DNA from: Fragilariopsis cylindrus CCMP1102
Taxonomy: Eukaryota > Bacillariophyta > Bacillariophyceae > Bacillariales > Bacillariaceae
NCBI GenBank assembly: GCA_900095095.1
Contig: FMBT01000166.1
Coordinates: 1-41,044, forward strand
Length of the DNA: 41,044 nucleotides
Direction: 5' to 3'
A program made the translations under genes and the position numbers. The notes below the pieces were generated by a model. It was not told the DNA's origin. It did no database searches and saw nothing but the letters and a program-made list of their open reading frames with translations. Position 1 is the stretch's first letter, and every line of letters begins with the position of its first letter. Shown piece after piece: positions 1-11,547 of the stretch.

Positions 1-76
1 AATAAATTCACTCATCATAGACACCCAGTGTCACAGTAAATACTTACCTATAATAGAGTGCAAGTATCTATCAGCC

Positions 77-3000
77 ATGAGCCATGACGACTACGCCTCC
101 GACGATGATGATGATCTTGGACTTTCCGCTATGATGGCACATGCCGTCACTTCCTCCACTTCAGGAGGAGGACGAGAGGGAAGACTAGGACGAGACCGAG
201 ACGACGAAAAGACAGACCGTTCTCGATCGCGATCATCGTCTATTTTCCGACGAAATAAAAAGGATGTTCGTGACAAAAACGATTGCGCTCCATCAACTCC
301 CAAGCGACGTGGTAGAAGTCGTGATTTTGACCTAATCGACCACATCGGCAGCGACAACGACAAAAACAAGAGAGATGTTGGTCGTTCACGATCGCGCTCT
401 GTCTTGCGAAAGATAAAAGGATTGGGTCAAAAGAATACCGCCACAACAACTACAAATGCACCCATTCCCGCTACTAGAAGCGGTGAAGATGACAGCGTAG
501 TAACGACTGGTATGAATATGACGACAACGACAAAGACCACAACTACTAAAAATACCAGCAACAACAATAAGAGCAAAGTAGAACGAACAAAATCTTCCTC
601 GAAAAAGAAACATAAAAAGATCAAACGAATTACTAACGCTGACGCTAACGATGATGACGACGACGACAATGATGATACGTGTTCTCGACGCAGCACCACT
701 AGCAAGAAAGCCACGAAAAACAAGAAAAAGAAGCCTTCTAAAGAACATCACAGCAATAAAACGACTTCATCGAGAATAGAATCGATCCGAGAACCAATTC
801 TAACTTCTGAGGGTGCAGTTATCAAAGAAGAGATGGACAATCTCTTTCCGTCTCCCAAATCATCAGAAAAAAAGAACGTGGTGATGGTGGAGGCTCCTAC
901 AACGACGACGATGACGACTGGGACGCCTACAGTGACAATTGTTTCTTCTGAATCGATTGCAGCAGTAGAGCATCAACAACAACAACACAACATGTATCGT
1001 CGATACGGCCAGAATTGTCAGTACAGATAAATTCTCAGGAAAGTCATGGTAGTGGTAGTGGTAGTGGTAGCGGCTCTGGTAGTAGCAATTTTGGATGTGG
1101 TATAATGAGCAACAAGGCAGCACAAGAGCAGGCGGAAGCAGCTTTGAACCGTGTGGCCGCCCATCAAGTAATCGAAAAGAACAACAACAACAACTACAAC
1201 AATAGCATCAATAGTTTTGGAAGTAGCATTGGAAGTGGAATGGATGTAGACATCTCCCCGACATTGTTTAACAGGCGAATCGGTAACACTAACAGCGGTG
1301 GTACAGGTAGCAGTAGTAGAAGGAATGAACAATTCCAACGTTTGCACCGAGATAGTGGCCTATCGAGTGTCGGCGATGATGAAAGCTGCAGAAGCCGGAG
1401 CAGCCGTAGAAGTAATATGAAAGGCAATAACATGAATAATATGATTGTATCTGGTTTGCATCGTCAATTAGACGAGCACAAGGTAGAGAACGTCGATTTG
1501 CAAAAGCTACTCTCCAAGGCATTGACGAAGATCGAACAACTCAACGACGAGTTGCGAATTGACAAAGACCATTCAAAGACGACCAAGGACGACTTGTCCA
1601 GCGTACAATCAAAATTGGGTAGAACCGAAAGAGAAAAACGTTTTCTGATTGAATGCGTACGTGACATGGAAGATGATTTTGTAGCAAAGGATGAACGGAT
1701 CGAAAAACTACAAAATGTGGTGGAAACTCAACTAGATACGGTGGAATACCTTGAAGAACAATTAGATAAAACAGAAGAAGAAGTCCTTCTAATGGAAGAC
1801 GAACTCAATGCTTTAATATTCGCTGTAGAGAAGAAAAAAGAAGTAACAGAGGAGAGTGTTTCTGATCGAGTCTCGAATAATGAAGGCAGTCATGCCTCGA
1901 ACAAACAAGGGCGATTTGCTCGAGTAGGATCTATTAGAGAAGATATGGTCAGTAGAAAGAATTCTATTAAAATGCAGAAAGCAGAATCTCGACGGCTGCT
2001 ATTCAACGAAAGTGTCATAACAGAATCATCCCGAAGGAATTGTCCATCTTCGACGCACTCTTCTAGTGGTAGTCACGATGTCGACGAGCGCGAAAATAAA
2101 TTGCAACTTCGAGAGTTAAAGCTTGGAGCTGATCGAAAGGAATGTAATCTTCGAGAAGAGCGACTGGACAGATTAGAAAGAGATCTTTTAGAAACGGACA
2201 ACAACAACAACAACAACAACAACAAAGTCACAAATGAGCGAGGAACTTCCCAAGCAGAACATTCCGAAAGAAATGATGTTGTGTCGGAACTCACTGTGGT
2301 ACCGTGTAGCCTCGAACCAGAAAACGGAGAAGTTTCCCAATTAATAGCGTCACTTCAAAAAGAAAAGGAAAACCTCCATGCCATACAGCTTGAGGACAGT
2401 GAAAAATTGAAGAAATTGAAAGCAGAAAACGAAGATCTTCGCGTAAAAGTTGATCACTTCAGATGTACAACTTCGTTGCAAGAAAATTTGAGTCAAAAGA
2501 GTCAAAACGATGAATGCGATGAAGAGGGTAAGGATCTTCTCATAAGAGAATTACAGAATCAGCTGGTGGCGTCTAAGTTGGAGGCACATCAATTCAGTTC
2601 GGGTAGCTACGTTACAAAGCTGAAATTCGAGATCAAAACCTTAAAGCAAAACATTCGTGATCTGAAAAATAATGTTAAAAAGGAAGAATGTATTTTAAAA
2701 TCTCAACTGAAGAAAAAGGATGATTCTATAAAATTGATAGAAAAACAAATGCAAAAACTAAAGATTGAGATAGAAAGAAGAGAAAAGCGAGACAAAAATT
2801 TGGGAACGGACCAAATACTTAGCGACGTAGCTTTACAACATCATATCGAAGATCTAGAGGAAGAGATCTTCCACTGGAAATCAGCACATGCCGATCTAGA
2901 AAATGAAATTGAAACGATGAAATCTAGGTCAGACGAGATGGATGGAATACATCAAGACGATGTAAATGCAGATGATGTTGAGGACGATTGTTCGATTGGA

Positions 3001-3255
3001 TCAGTACAAAGTCTCATCCCTCAAATAGAAATGCCCATGAATATGTCTCAGGATGATTTGTTCTATGTTTCCAACTCTGATTCTATGAGTAGCATTAGTG
3101 GCATCCCTCCGCTTCAAAACGAAGAACCGGCGACCTCAAGCACGAGAGCGATGCGAACAGTGTCGAGCCTTTGGTCAAAAATGACAACCGGAGTAGAACC
3201 TACCAATTCGAATCCAGCCATTCCATATGCTACTGGTATGCTCAATGACGAATAA
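77..3255 (+). CDS. Coiled-coil protein of unknown function, Ser/Lys-rich N-terminus (two reading-frame blocks)
   Basis: Two overlapping open frames belong together. The first opens at ATG 77 and closes at 1030. The second is open from 952 to 3255 but has no ATG until about 1105. They are one gene joined by an intron or a one-base frameshift. Donors at 932, 941 or 965 paired with the CTCAG acceptor at 1036-1038 (107, 98 or 74 bp) all restore the frame. The 74 bp choice gives about 1,034 residues. The N-terminal 300 residues are charged and Ser/Arg/Lys-rich, with acidic and lysine runs. A Gly-Ser repeat follows the junction. Long heptad-like coiled coil runs from roughly residue 436 to 570, with more helical segments near 640-700 and 780-930. 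The C-terminus is acidic and Ser-rich. I recognise no catalytic domain. It could be a cytoskeletal or scaffold protein, but this is only inference from the coiled coil. Confidence 0.7.
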
Positions 3256-5123
3256 GTTGCACACGAAATAACGTGTTATTCAAACAACACTTAAAATAAG
3301 TAAAAGCACCTACTATTTATCTCGTTTAGCCTTCACTGCAAGGTCATTTTGTATTGGCTAAATAATTTGTTTCAGTAGACGATCCATATAAGCAGAATGG
3401 AAGATTTATTCAGCATCTTTTCATACCACCGTGTTCCAGGGGGAATTAGATATTTTAAAAAGGATGTAATTTGAAAAGTGATTTGATGTCAGTTTGCTAC
3501 ACTGATTCTGAATCTGGTGAGGGGTTACACCTGATATACATGCTTTGAGGTGATGTTTATGAGATATACCCAAGTCTGTTTGACCTTTAGAGATAAAAGT
3601 CCTCACGCAGCACATTAGTTTGTTCAAGAATAGACCACATACCGGTGCCCATGTTAAGGATACTTAGTATAAAGCTAGCTATTTTTGACCATCTTACACA
3701 TGTACCTTTATCATGCTTAGTCTCAACTCTATAGAGACAAAAAATTACTCATAAATTAATTGAGCAATTTACTTGCATAAGGTACACAACAAGCAAAGCA
3801 TAAACCTGTATCACTTAAACTACTAGCTATTGAAAATCATAGTATATATCATCATTAAACATGAATACTGACACCAAATTGATTCCCCCTGATTGACAAT
3901 AATTTAGAAGAGATAATAATGCCACACATGGTAGACATAATCACACAACTTTAAATCATTCCTCTTGCCAATCTTGTACAAATACTTCCTTAGTTGGGTA
4001 GTAAGCCATCAGGTGGATGCTCTCAGCTAACAACTCAACTTTCCTTGGTAAAATTATCTGAGAGAAAAAATAGAAATGAGAGTAAAATTGATCCTTGAGC
4101 TCTCCAAGTTCTCGTAAAACCTACGGTTGGTAAGGCTTTCACCTCAACATATCACCTACAGTAGCAGAATGAGTAGGACTTGATATATCCTGTTTGACAG
4201 AAGATGATTCATTCATCTCAATGACAGGTGCACTTGGCAGGGAGATAATAATTTGGTGGCTTAATATTAATTAAGGGTTTACTATTAAGGACCCACAATA
4301 TAATGTGAACAAACAGAATTGAATCGAACTATAAAATGAACATAATAAAGACGTGTAAGGTACTTTGAACTTCGTAAATTCAGGTCATGCTCTCTTTGTG
4401 CCTATCGTGAAGTGGGGTTCGAACTCACACATACACACATACAACATGTAGTAGTATAAAATATATTTAGTAGCATAGGGTGGCTTCGTTTTTGTGTCCT
4501 TGTGACAATTATGCCACCAAATCTATTGACTTGGATATGGTAGTGGCAAAGTAGTGGTATTGATACTTACTTGTATTGTACTTGTGGTAGTAACGCACAC
4601 AAGTCACTACTAGTGAATGAACAACTAATAGGCGTGGACTTGTACTATGCGGCATCATGAGCAACTATCTCACACTTACTCCTAATGATAAACCCTATTT
4701 ACAGATGATGGTTTAGGAAGTGTACAGTCTAGTGAGCCTTAGGTATCTAGACACATTCACAGTATACATTCAATTGTTACAGTACATTGTGATTTAAGAA
4801 CGACCAATCATCGCTCCACAAAAAAACTTGATTCTTTCCCCCGTAAATTAAAAATAAAGTTAATTTGCGAACCAATGTCAATTTTAGGGGCATTAATGTA
4901 TACACAAAAATACTTATATCAATGTTCAATTTTTTTCGTCGACGCGAATGAATTAGAGAATTATGACGATGGGACATAAAACACCATATAGAACGATACA
5001 ATTATATAGGACTACTGCAGAAAAGCATCACCAAGTAGTCTACGTAATACCACCGATGCCACATATCGCAACGATGAAATACAATGATCAGGTGATATCG
5101 AGATATAATACTTCTCGGTAACA
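3256..5123. other. Long intergenic region, no gene recognised
   Basis: This stretch separates two coiled-coil genes. It is AT-rich with stops in all frames and only short chance ORFs. Around 4416-4426 there is a GGTTCGAACTC string resembling a tRNA B-box, but no A-box or cloverleaf is present on either strand. Apart from the short upstream ORF at its very end I see no repeat, transposon end or RNA gene. Confidence 0.6.
5074..5121 (+). promoter_or_regulatory. Upstream ORF of 15 codons ending 2 nt before the main start codon
   Basis: An ATG at 5074 opens a 15-codon frame that stops with TAA at 5119-5121. The main coiled-coil ORF begins at 5124. Its start lies in a 16 nt string (5063-5078) that is identical to the string containing the start codon of eIF2A (17660-17675). 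If the transcript begins upstream of 5063, this uORF would be translated and could control the main ORF by termination-reinitiation. The transcription start is not visible from sequence, so this is inference. Confidence 0.35.
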
Positions 5124-7049
5124 ATGGGCGATCGAAAAAGAAAAAAGAAGGAACGCAATTCTGCTCCAGAGATATTAAATATCAAAACCGAAAAGTCAGG
5201 AAAGAAAAAACGCTCGTCGAAAACAGCGTCTCAATCTTCTGCTGCTACTACTGCAACTGCAGCTGCTGCTGCTGCTGCAAACCAGCAGATACGACCCTCG
5301 CTTAGTACGGATGTCGTAGATGAAGTCAGACTGAGTTTTATCATCCGAAAGTCAAAACAGCTGCAAGAAAGAAAGAAAATTATCGCTCGTGTTAAAGAAC
5401 GAAGAGAAGCTAAAAGATCACTCGAACGCTCTAATCACCATGAAATATCAGTAACAAAATTACCAAAATCCACAAGGCGCAACGGCAATGATGCACTCAA
5501 GATGCAGAAATCTATTCATCAGGTTATAAGGGAGGCTGCACATGCATCATTGACTGACAACAACTCGAGTCTCCACGAAATATCGATGGGAAGCGGAAAC
5601 CTAACGGACAGTCAAATCCAGTCACTCATTGAAGAAAATAAGTCTCTGAGGATCAAGTTGGCTACTAGAGATGCACAAACTTCTTTACTCGATCAGCATG
5701 TAAACGATCTAACAGGAGAGACAAAAACTCTCAGAAAACAATTGAATAGATGGCAAAGCAAGGTGGGAAAAGTATGTAAGTTGCAGAACAAGGAAAGGAC
5801 GAAATTCGATCGCTCTACTGATCTAATCGCCGAGGCTCGTGTCGGCTTAACCAAGGCACTCAACGATAGTAGCAAGCTAAGAGCTAAAATCCACGATTTA
5901 GATTCCAATATTGACGAGAGAAATAGGCGCCTAGATAATCTTTACGATACTATCGAACGGCAATCTGACACTATTGAAGAAATGAATACCAAGTTGAGAG
6001 ATAGTTTGACAGTGTTTCAGCTCAATGAGAATGAAAAACGTAAGTTGGAAGATGAAGTTGCGGTTCTGATTTCATCAAAAGATGGAGGGGATATCGGGGC
6101 AACTCTACGTCGATTAGAGCAAGAGAGACAAACATGGTTATGGGAGCGGGAAAAAAAGCTCGAAAAGGCACGAATAGAGCTGGAAGATGAGAACGAAAAA
6201 ATGCTTGGAAAAGAAAAATCAAGACATCAGCAGGAACTCGGAATAATGATGGAAGAAGCAAACAGGAAGAAGGCGATCGATGTAAACGACCAGATAATGC
6301 AAGGATTTATAAATCAGCAACTAGATGGCATGAAGGAAGCAAATCAAGTCCTCCAAGAAAAGCTCACATCCGAACGAGAGGAATCGACGTCTGAAATTAA
6401 GAAACAGGACGACACAATTATCGAACTTGAAAACCAAGTTCGTGATCTACAGAAGATGGTATCAAATCGAGACCAGTCTTCTAAGGAACTGATTTTTCGA
6501 AAAGCTGAAGTAGAGTCCGTAAAAGTAGATTTGCGAGATATACGAAGACAGAACAAATTTCTGGAAAAGGAAATGGCAGACCTAAACAAACGAAGAGAAG
6601 ATTTTTACATACAGGCGCATGGGTCGCAAGATTATGCTTCGTCTGGAAATGGTGCCAGGAAAACGAAAAAAGCCAAGCAAGTCCGAAGAACCTCAACGAA
6701 ATCGCTTGATCAATTTCTTGATTTTCGTAAAGAAAAATCCAAACACAAACGGAAATCAGAAGGGAAGAAAAAGAAAGAACCTAAATTGAAACTAGATGAA
6801 AAGCCGCCGAAGAAGAAGAAGAAGAAGAAGAAGAACACCAAAAGAGGAAAAGACAAGAAGAAATCGAAGAAACGGTGCAAAACCAAGAAATCAAAAATCA
6901 AGACTTCTCCTGACGTTGATGACTCTTCGATGATTGTTTTTAAAAAGAAGCATCGGCGTTCGAAAAAACATAATAACACAGCGTCCAGTGACGGGGAGCA
7001 AGGTCGATCAGAACCCCCAACATTAATTTTATGTACGCAACTGCAGTGA
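5124..7049 (+). CDS. Lysine-rich coiled-coil protein of unknown function
   Basis: Single-exon ORF of 641 residues. The N-terminus is strongly basic (KRKKKER), followed by an Ala/Thr tract near residues 40-55. Continuous charged heptads from about 160 to 490 predict a long coiled coil. The C-terminal 130 residues are dominated by lysine, including an eight-Lys run (GAAGAAGAAG repeats near 6810-6835), and look like nuclear or nucleolar localisation signals. No enzymatic domain is recognised. The preceding gene has a similar architecture (basic low complexity plus coiled coil), but I see no clear sequence identity between them. The first ATG in frame is used. A 15-codon uORF lies immediately upstream, and the 148 bp tandem repeat begins 42 nt after the stop, probably inside the 3' UTR. 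Confidence 0.8.
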   Translation: MGDRKRKKKERNSAPEILNIKTEKSGKKKRSSKTASQSSAATTATAAAAAAANQQIRPSLSTDVVDEVRLSFIIRKSKQLQERKKIIARVKERREAKRSLERSNHHEISVTKLPKSTRRNGNDALKMQKSIHQVIREAAHASLTDNNSSLHEISMGSGNLTDSQIQSLIEENKSLRIKLATRDAQTSLLDQHVNDLTGETKTLRKQLNRWQSKVGKVCKLQNKERTKFDRSTDLIAEARVGLTKALNDSSKLRAKIHDLDSNIDERNRRLDNLYDTIERQSDTIEEMNTKLRDSLTVFQLNENEKRKLEDEVAVLISSKDGGDIGATLRRLEQERQTWLWEREKKLEKARIELEDENEKMLGKEKSRHQQELGIMMEEANRKKAIDVNDQIMQGFINQQLDGMKEANQVLQEKLTSEREESTSEIKKQDDTIIELENQVRDLQKMVSNRDQSSKELIFRKAEVESVKVDLRDIRRQNKFLEKEMADLNKRREDFYIQAHGSQDYASSGNGARKTKKAKQVRRTSTKSLDQFLDFRKEKSKHKRKSEGKKKKEPKLKLDEKPPKKKKKKKKNTKRGKDKKKSKKRCKTKKSKIKTSPDVDDSSMIVFKKKHRRSKKHNNTASSDGEQGRSEPPTLILCTQLQ

Positions 7050-7091
7050 AATTTGTGAGGAAAGTTGGCTACTACTGTACTGACACCGGTC

Positions 7092-7535
7092 TTCGCGAGG
7101 ATTAATTAATGCGGGAGGCGATCTTGTGATAACTACGGAGTACCACGCTTTTGTCTGATCTTGACCGAAGATTGCATCGCAACAATATCTTTTGATTCGT
7201 CTATTCACATCATTACGAACCTCAATTGAATTTTCAGTTTTCGCGAGGAACAATTAATGCGGGAGGCGATCTTGTGATAACTACGGAGTACCACGCTTTT
7301 GTCTGAACTTGACCGAAGATTGCATCGCAACAATATCTTCTGATTCGTCTATTCACATCATTACGAACCTCAATTGAATTTTCAGTCTTCGCGAGGAACA
7401 ATTAATGCGGGAGGCGATCTTGTGATAACTACGGAGTAGCACGCTTTTGTCTGAACTTGACCGAAGATTGCATCGCAACAATATCTTCTGATTCGTCTAT
7501 TCACATCATTACGAACCTCAATTGAATTTTCAGTG
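7092..7535. repeat. Three tandem copies of a 148 bp unit plus a partial fourth
   Basis: The string TTCGCGAGG marks unit starts at 7092, 7240 and 7388, giving an exact 148 bp period. Copies 2 and 3 differ at only about two positions (for example CTTTTGT... preceded by ACCACG versus AGCACG). Copy 1 differs by a handful more, including GATTAATTAATG versus AACAATTAATG. A decayed piece of the same unit (TTGACCGAAGATTGCATC and the bases before it) continues at about 7552-7584, where the foldback element begins. No protein is encoded. The near identity implies recent expansion. Confidence 0.95.
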
Positions 7536-7594
7536 AAGTCGCGTTCTTATTAGTTTTTGTTTGAGCTTGACCGAAGATTGCATCACTACTTCCT

Positions 7595-7792
7595 CCGTGC
7601 AACGGAAAACGCGCAAACAGCTATAGTAAGGAATTTTCACACCATAATAGCGTTGAGAACCCTTAAAATCTACCAATCGACAGGATATTATTAAAAAAAA
7701 GTGAGATTTTGAAAGATTTTGACGTAACTCTCAACGCTATTATGGTGTGAAAATTTCTCAGGATAGCCTTATGCGCGTTTTCCGTTGCACGG
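7595..7792. mobile_element. Foldback, MITE-like element with long imperfect terminal inverted repeats
   Basis: The left end CCGTGCAACGGAAAACGCGC (7595-7614) is matched in reverse complement by the right end at 7773-7792. A second perfect arm, TTTTCACACCATAATAGCG, near 7635-7653 matches its reverse complement around 7733-7754. Arms total about 75 bp each with a short A-rich centre, and the element is 198 bp with no coding capacity. Target-site duplication is not obvious, so the superfamily cannot be named. It abuts the partial fourth copy of the 148 bp repeat. Confidence 0.8.
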
Positions 7793-7971
7793 CGCGCTGT
7801 TCTGACTGTTATACCGGTACAGGCCCAGTGAAATACGAATACATCAAGAATCAATTCGACATTACTAATAAGTACAGAACATGAAATAATAGAGCTCATA
7901 AAATCTAAAAATATTGGAAATAATATCTTTAGCAGAACAATATCTTTAGCAGAACAGGAATTTAATTCGCG

Positions 7972-10659
7972 ATGAAACTTTCAACCGCAATCTTTGCATT
8001 GTTGCTACTCGCCACCAACACCGCTACTGTCTCGGCAGCGGCAGACGGTAATGTTCTTGACGTGGCTATCATTGGAGCTGGTACCGCTGGATCGTATGCA
8101 GGATGGCGAATATTGTCTAGTCCAGGAAATGAAGACTTGAATGTGGAGCTCTTTGAGCGTCAAGGTCATGTGGGTGGAAGATTTTACTCACCACGAATCG
8201 GTTGTGACGGTGATACTTCTGATGAAGCAAATTTACCAAGGTATGTTCATGTTTTTACTTGTCTTTCATAAAGTGACTTCGATATCATTTCCCTGTCAAA
8301 TTGACTTTCTTACCGAATCGATCTCAACTTCTTTCCCCAACCTCTAAAATATGAATATAATATCAGAACCGAGCTCGGTGGTATGCGTATTCGCAACTCT
8401 GACAAGCTGATGCATGGTGTAGTCAAGCAGCTGGGCATCAAGATCGGTCCTTTCTACATGAATAAGGCAACTCCCGATCCAGGTCCATTCGATGACGATG
8501 GTTCTACTCTAGCGGCATTTGAAGCACAATGCGAAGAGCAGGCAGATGAAAAAGGAGGGCTGAAGGGAGGGTTGGACTGTGCTGGTGATGAGCCGACCAG
8601 TCCAATTTACCTTAACGGTCTCTTGACTGATAGAGCGACAATGGAGACCCTGAAAACTGAAGACATGTTCTATCCAGGCCCAAACGAGCAAACTGTTACG
8701 GGAGAATCTGCGGGAGCGATTCCGTTTATTGTCGACCCTTGGGCTACTACTACTTCCGTGGATACTGCTGCTGGTGCCGCTACTAGTACTCCGTCGGACG
8801 GTGAAAATACTGGTGCAAGAAGAAAACTCAAGATTCCTCCCGTAACAGGTCATGCTTATATGGAGGGAAACACCGACTCCCGACGTCGATTGGTTGAAGA
8901 AGGTGCCGATCCGTGCAATATCAACAACTTCGAAATCTTTGCTGTATCTGGTAGTTCCAAAACGAAGTTAACGGATGACGTAAAAGGCTTCAAGCAAAGT
9001 ATTTGGGGGAAGAACAGTCTCAATCTACAATCGAAAGAACAGATGGACTTCAATGATGGTAAGCATTTCTTTATTTTTTGCATTTTATGACTACGTTGTA
9101 ACGTTACTCCATAATAGCAATTTCAACGTAGCTAACATATATTCCTACTTTCGCTTTGCTTTTAATAGCCATTTCTGGATACGGTGGTAAGCTTGGATCC
9201 ACGTCAGCATTAAATCTTGCTCAAGCAGATCTTACCTTCACTCCATCAAAACCACAAAATGGAGTAAATATCCCAGAACAGCCGACGGTTTCGTATACCC
9301 GACCACTCACAGGAATGCAAACAATCCCGTTAGAGCTAGAAAAAGCGTTCCGATCCGAGGGCGGAAAGACAAGCCTTAACACACAGCTTCTCAAAGTCCA
9401 GAAGAATGGCGACATGGATTACGAGCTTACGCTTCGTAAAACTTGGTCAAGTCCGTGTAACCAGATCACATCCTTTTCGGTCCGGATGGATCGGGAGCTG
9501 GCGAGGTCTTCACAGTGAAGGCTAAGAAGGTTCTGATCTCGTTGACAAAGAGTGCCTTAGAGCGTGTTACTTTTTATGATGCAACTGGTAAATCCGGACT
9601 CGCTGACACAGTCAAAAGGCTTACAGATGCTTTGGACTCCGCCCCGGCCTTAAAGTATTTTGCTGCCTATGACGATCGATGGTGGGAAACCAAAGCTCAA
9701 GAACACCCCGACTTTCCTAGCCAGGAACTCTTCAATGTCGGACGTTTGACCTCCTCTGCGTACATCAATAATATGTTTCCTTGGTTCCCTGGTACACAAG
9801 ATCTCAAGGGAGTCTGTCCTAGCAATCCTGATATGGGTGTGATTCAGAATTACATTACTGGTTTTGCTGATCTTACTTACGCAGGCACGTTGAACCAAGA
9901 TTTTCAAAACGAGTGCAACGAAACCGAGGTCGATCAATGTGGCATATGTTTCAATGAAAGTACTGATTTTGTCGGCCCAGCCACGAACCACGCTTCAAAA
10001 TTTCTGTCCGAGATGATGCGATACCAAATGGCGGTTGTTTTCGGGTTTGATCCACAAGAATATGAGAAGCACATTCCAGAACCAACTGAGGTCCGTTATC
10101 AGCTCTGGTCTAACTCAAACCCTGTAACTCAGACCGACTCTTGTCATTATTTCAAGTCTGGCTACGAATGGTGGGATCTTTATGAGGCTGCAAGAGACTT
10201 AACTGGTGATGGTTCGCTTTCGTTGATCGGAGAGACTATGAGCTATAACTGGTTTTGGGGCGAGGGAGCATTGGAAACAACCGAATATGTGTTGGAAGAA
10301 GTATATGGCCTCGCTCGTCCTTCGTGGCTCACTAAAGGTACGTTCTGGACCGGTTCAATTTGTTCCTGGCGGTCGATGATATTTGGTTCCAATCATATAT
10401 ATACTCACACTTCTTAATTCCTTTATTCTTTCTATTCATTTTAGAGGAATATTGTTGGGCTATGCCCTACTGGCCATCTCCTCGTGCCAATCCAACTGGC
10501 AAAAGCATCATGGGAGACGACACCGGTTCTGTTACTACCAACACTTCTGTTACTTCACCCGATTCTGTTACTTCTAGCAGTGCTGTCACTACTAGCAGCA
10601 GTTTTGTTGCCGTCTCAGTAGCTGCTGCTGTATTCAGCTTGACCGTCAGGCTATTCTAG
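7972..10659 (+). CDS. Secreted FAD-dependent amine oxidase (flavin monoamine / L-amino-acid oxidase family), likely GPI- or tail-anchored
   Basis: Exons are 7972-8240, 8367-9058, 9169-10337 and 10445-10659. The introns begin GTATGT, GTAAGC and GTACGT and end in AG, and all phases agree. The total is about 781 residues. Residues 1-23 form a signal peptide. The dinucleotide-binding motif GAGTAG lies at 35-40, and the family motif ELGGMR is completed across the first splice junction (about 92-97). The C-terminus is a Ser/Thr/Val repeat followed by a hydrophobic tail, as in GPI-anchored or tail-anchored surface proteins. The family oxidatively deaminates amines or amino acids to give H2O2 and ammonium or aldehyde; the substrate is not deducible here. 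One base appears to be missing near 9461: the frame breaks between KTWSSPCN and the downstream GAGEVFTVKA block, and no credible intron fits (the only GT-AG pair is 29 nt). It could therefore be a frameshift allele or a sequence error. Confidence 0.85.
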
Positions 10660-11547
10660 GTTCAGCAAGGTTGTAGTAGATACTAGCTATCAATGTTTGC
10701 CTGTTCTTTACGATCACGGCATCATAGTAATTTTTCTTATACAAACAAACAAAATGGGTCTCGATGACAAGTGACGGATAACAAATTAGTAATTAATAAT
10801 AATAGTAATAATAATTATATAGTTACATCTTCTAAGATAGTATTCCAATAGGTTACTTTGCAATGACACAATATTTTGTATAACAAAAATAGGCATTTAT
10901 GGTTTAAAAAAAAGTTGGACTATCGGATAGAGACAATTGGTGTTCATTCGTTTCTCTAAATCAAAGTACATGTATAGTATATTTACATAGTTGTCGTATT
11001 AGATATATAATGATTTTTAATTCAATTACTGATCTAGAAGGATACCATGTTGGCAAGTACTACTAAGTAAACATGAAAAATGAAGAAAGAAAAGCAACAA
11101 TTCTAAAGATATTAGGAGAATTAGAAAGGTCATAGCTAATAGATAAAGATAGGTTTTAATAAACCTATGTTATAACTATATGTATATGTATATTATATGT
11201 CCTATGTATATATATGTATCTATGTCCTATGTATATATATTCCTATGTATTTATGTATGAATAGTTTTAGAACTTCGTATTGTTGATTTAGATTTTTGAA
11301 ATTAGTACCGCACGTTTGAAATTTTATATGTTTGTTTGTATTATGTATTATGTAATACGTAATACGGGTACAGTAACATAGCGGATAGTTTGAAAATAAA
11401 CAAATACTAAATTGATCGGAATTTAAAATGGCTAAGAGAATTAACTAACTTATTACTCGTCGCAGCCCTCTGTATTCTTGTACAACAATTTTGTATTTCA
11501 CAAGTATAAGAGCTGAGTAAAGTTGAAAGTTACTAACATTTTTCGCG
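10660..11547. other. AT-rich intergenic region with degenerate TATG microsatellite
   Basis: No gene is visible. A stretch at about 11167-11262 repeats the string CCTATGTATATATAT with variations, and near 11335-11365 there is an imperfect palindrome built on GTATTATG / CATAATAC-type strings. The remainder is simple AT-rich spacer between the amine oxidase 3' end and the START-like gene. Confidence 0.6.

Noticed and set aside
427..751. Long minus-strand hydrophobic ORFs opposite the first coiled-coil gene
   Set aside because: They are the complement of acidic and lysine triplet runs (GAC/AAG give Val/Leu/Phe). The plus strand has the coherent protein.
4380..4470. Possible tRNA or tRNA-derived SINE because of GGTTCGAACTC at 4416-4426
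   Set aside because: No A-box, acceptor stem or anticodon arm can be drawn at the right distance on either strand.
7029..7253. Small minus-strand ORF over the tandem repeat
   Set aside because: The frame is not maintained across the other repeat copies, and there is no protein-like composition.
9436..9464. 29 nt GT-AG intron in the amine oxidase that would restore frame
   Set aside because: It is far shorter than every other intron in the window (107 bp or more for clear cases), and a one-base loss at the CC at 9461 preserves more of the conserved sequence.
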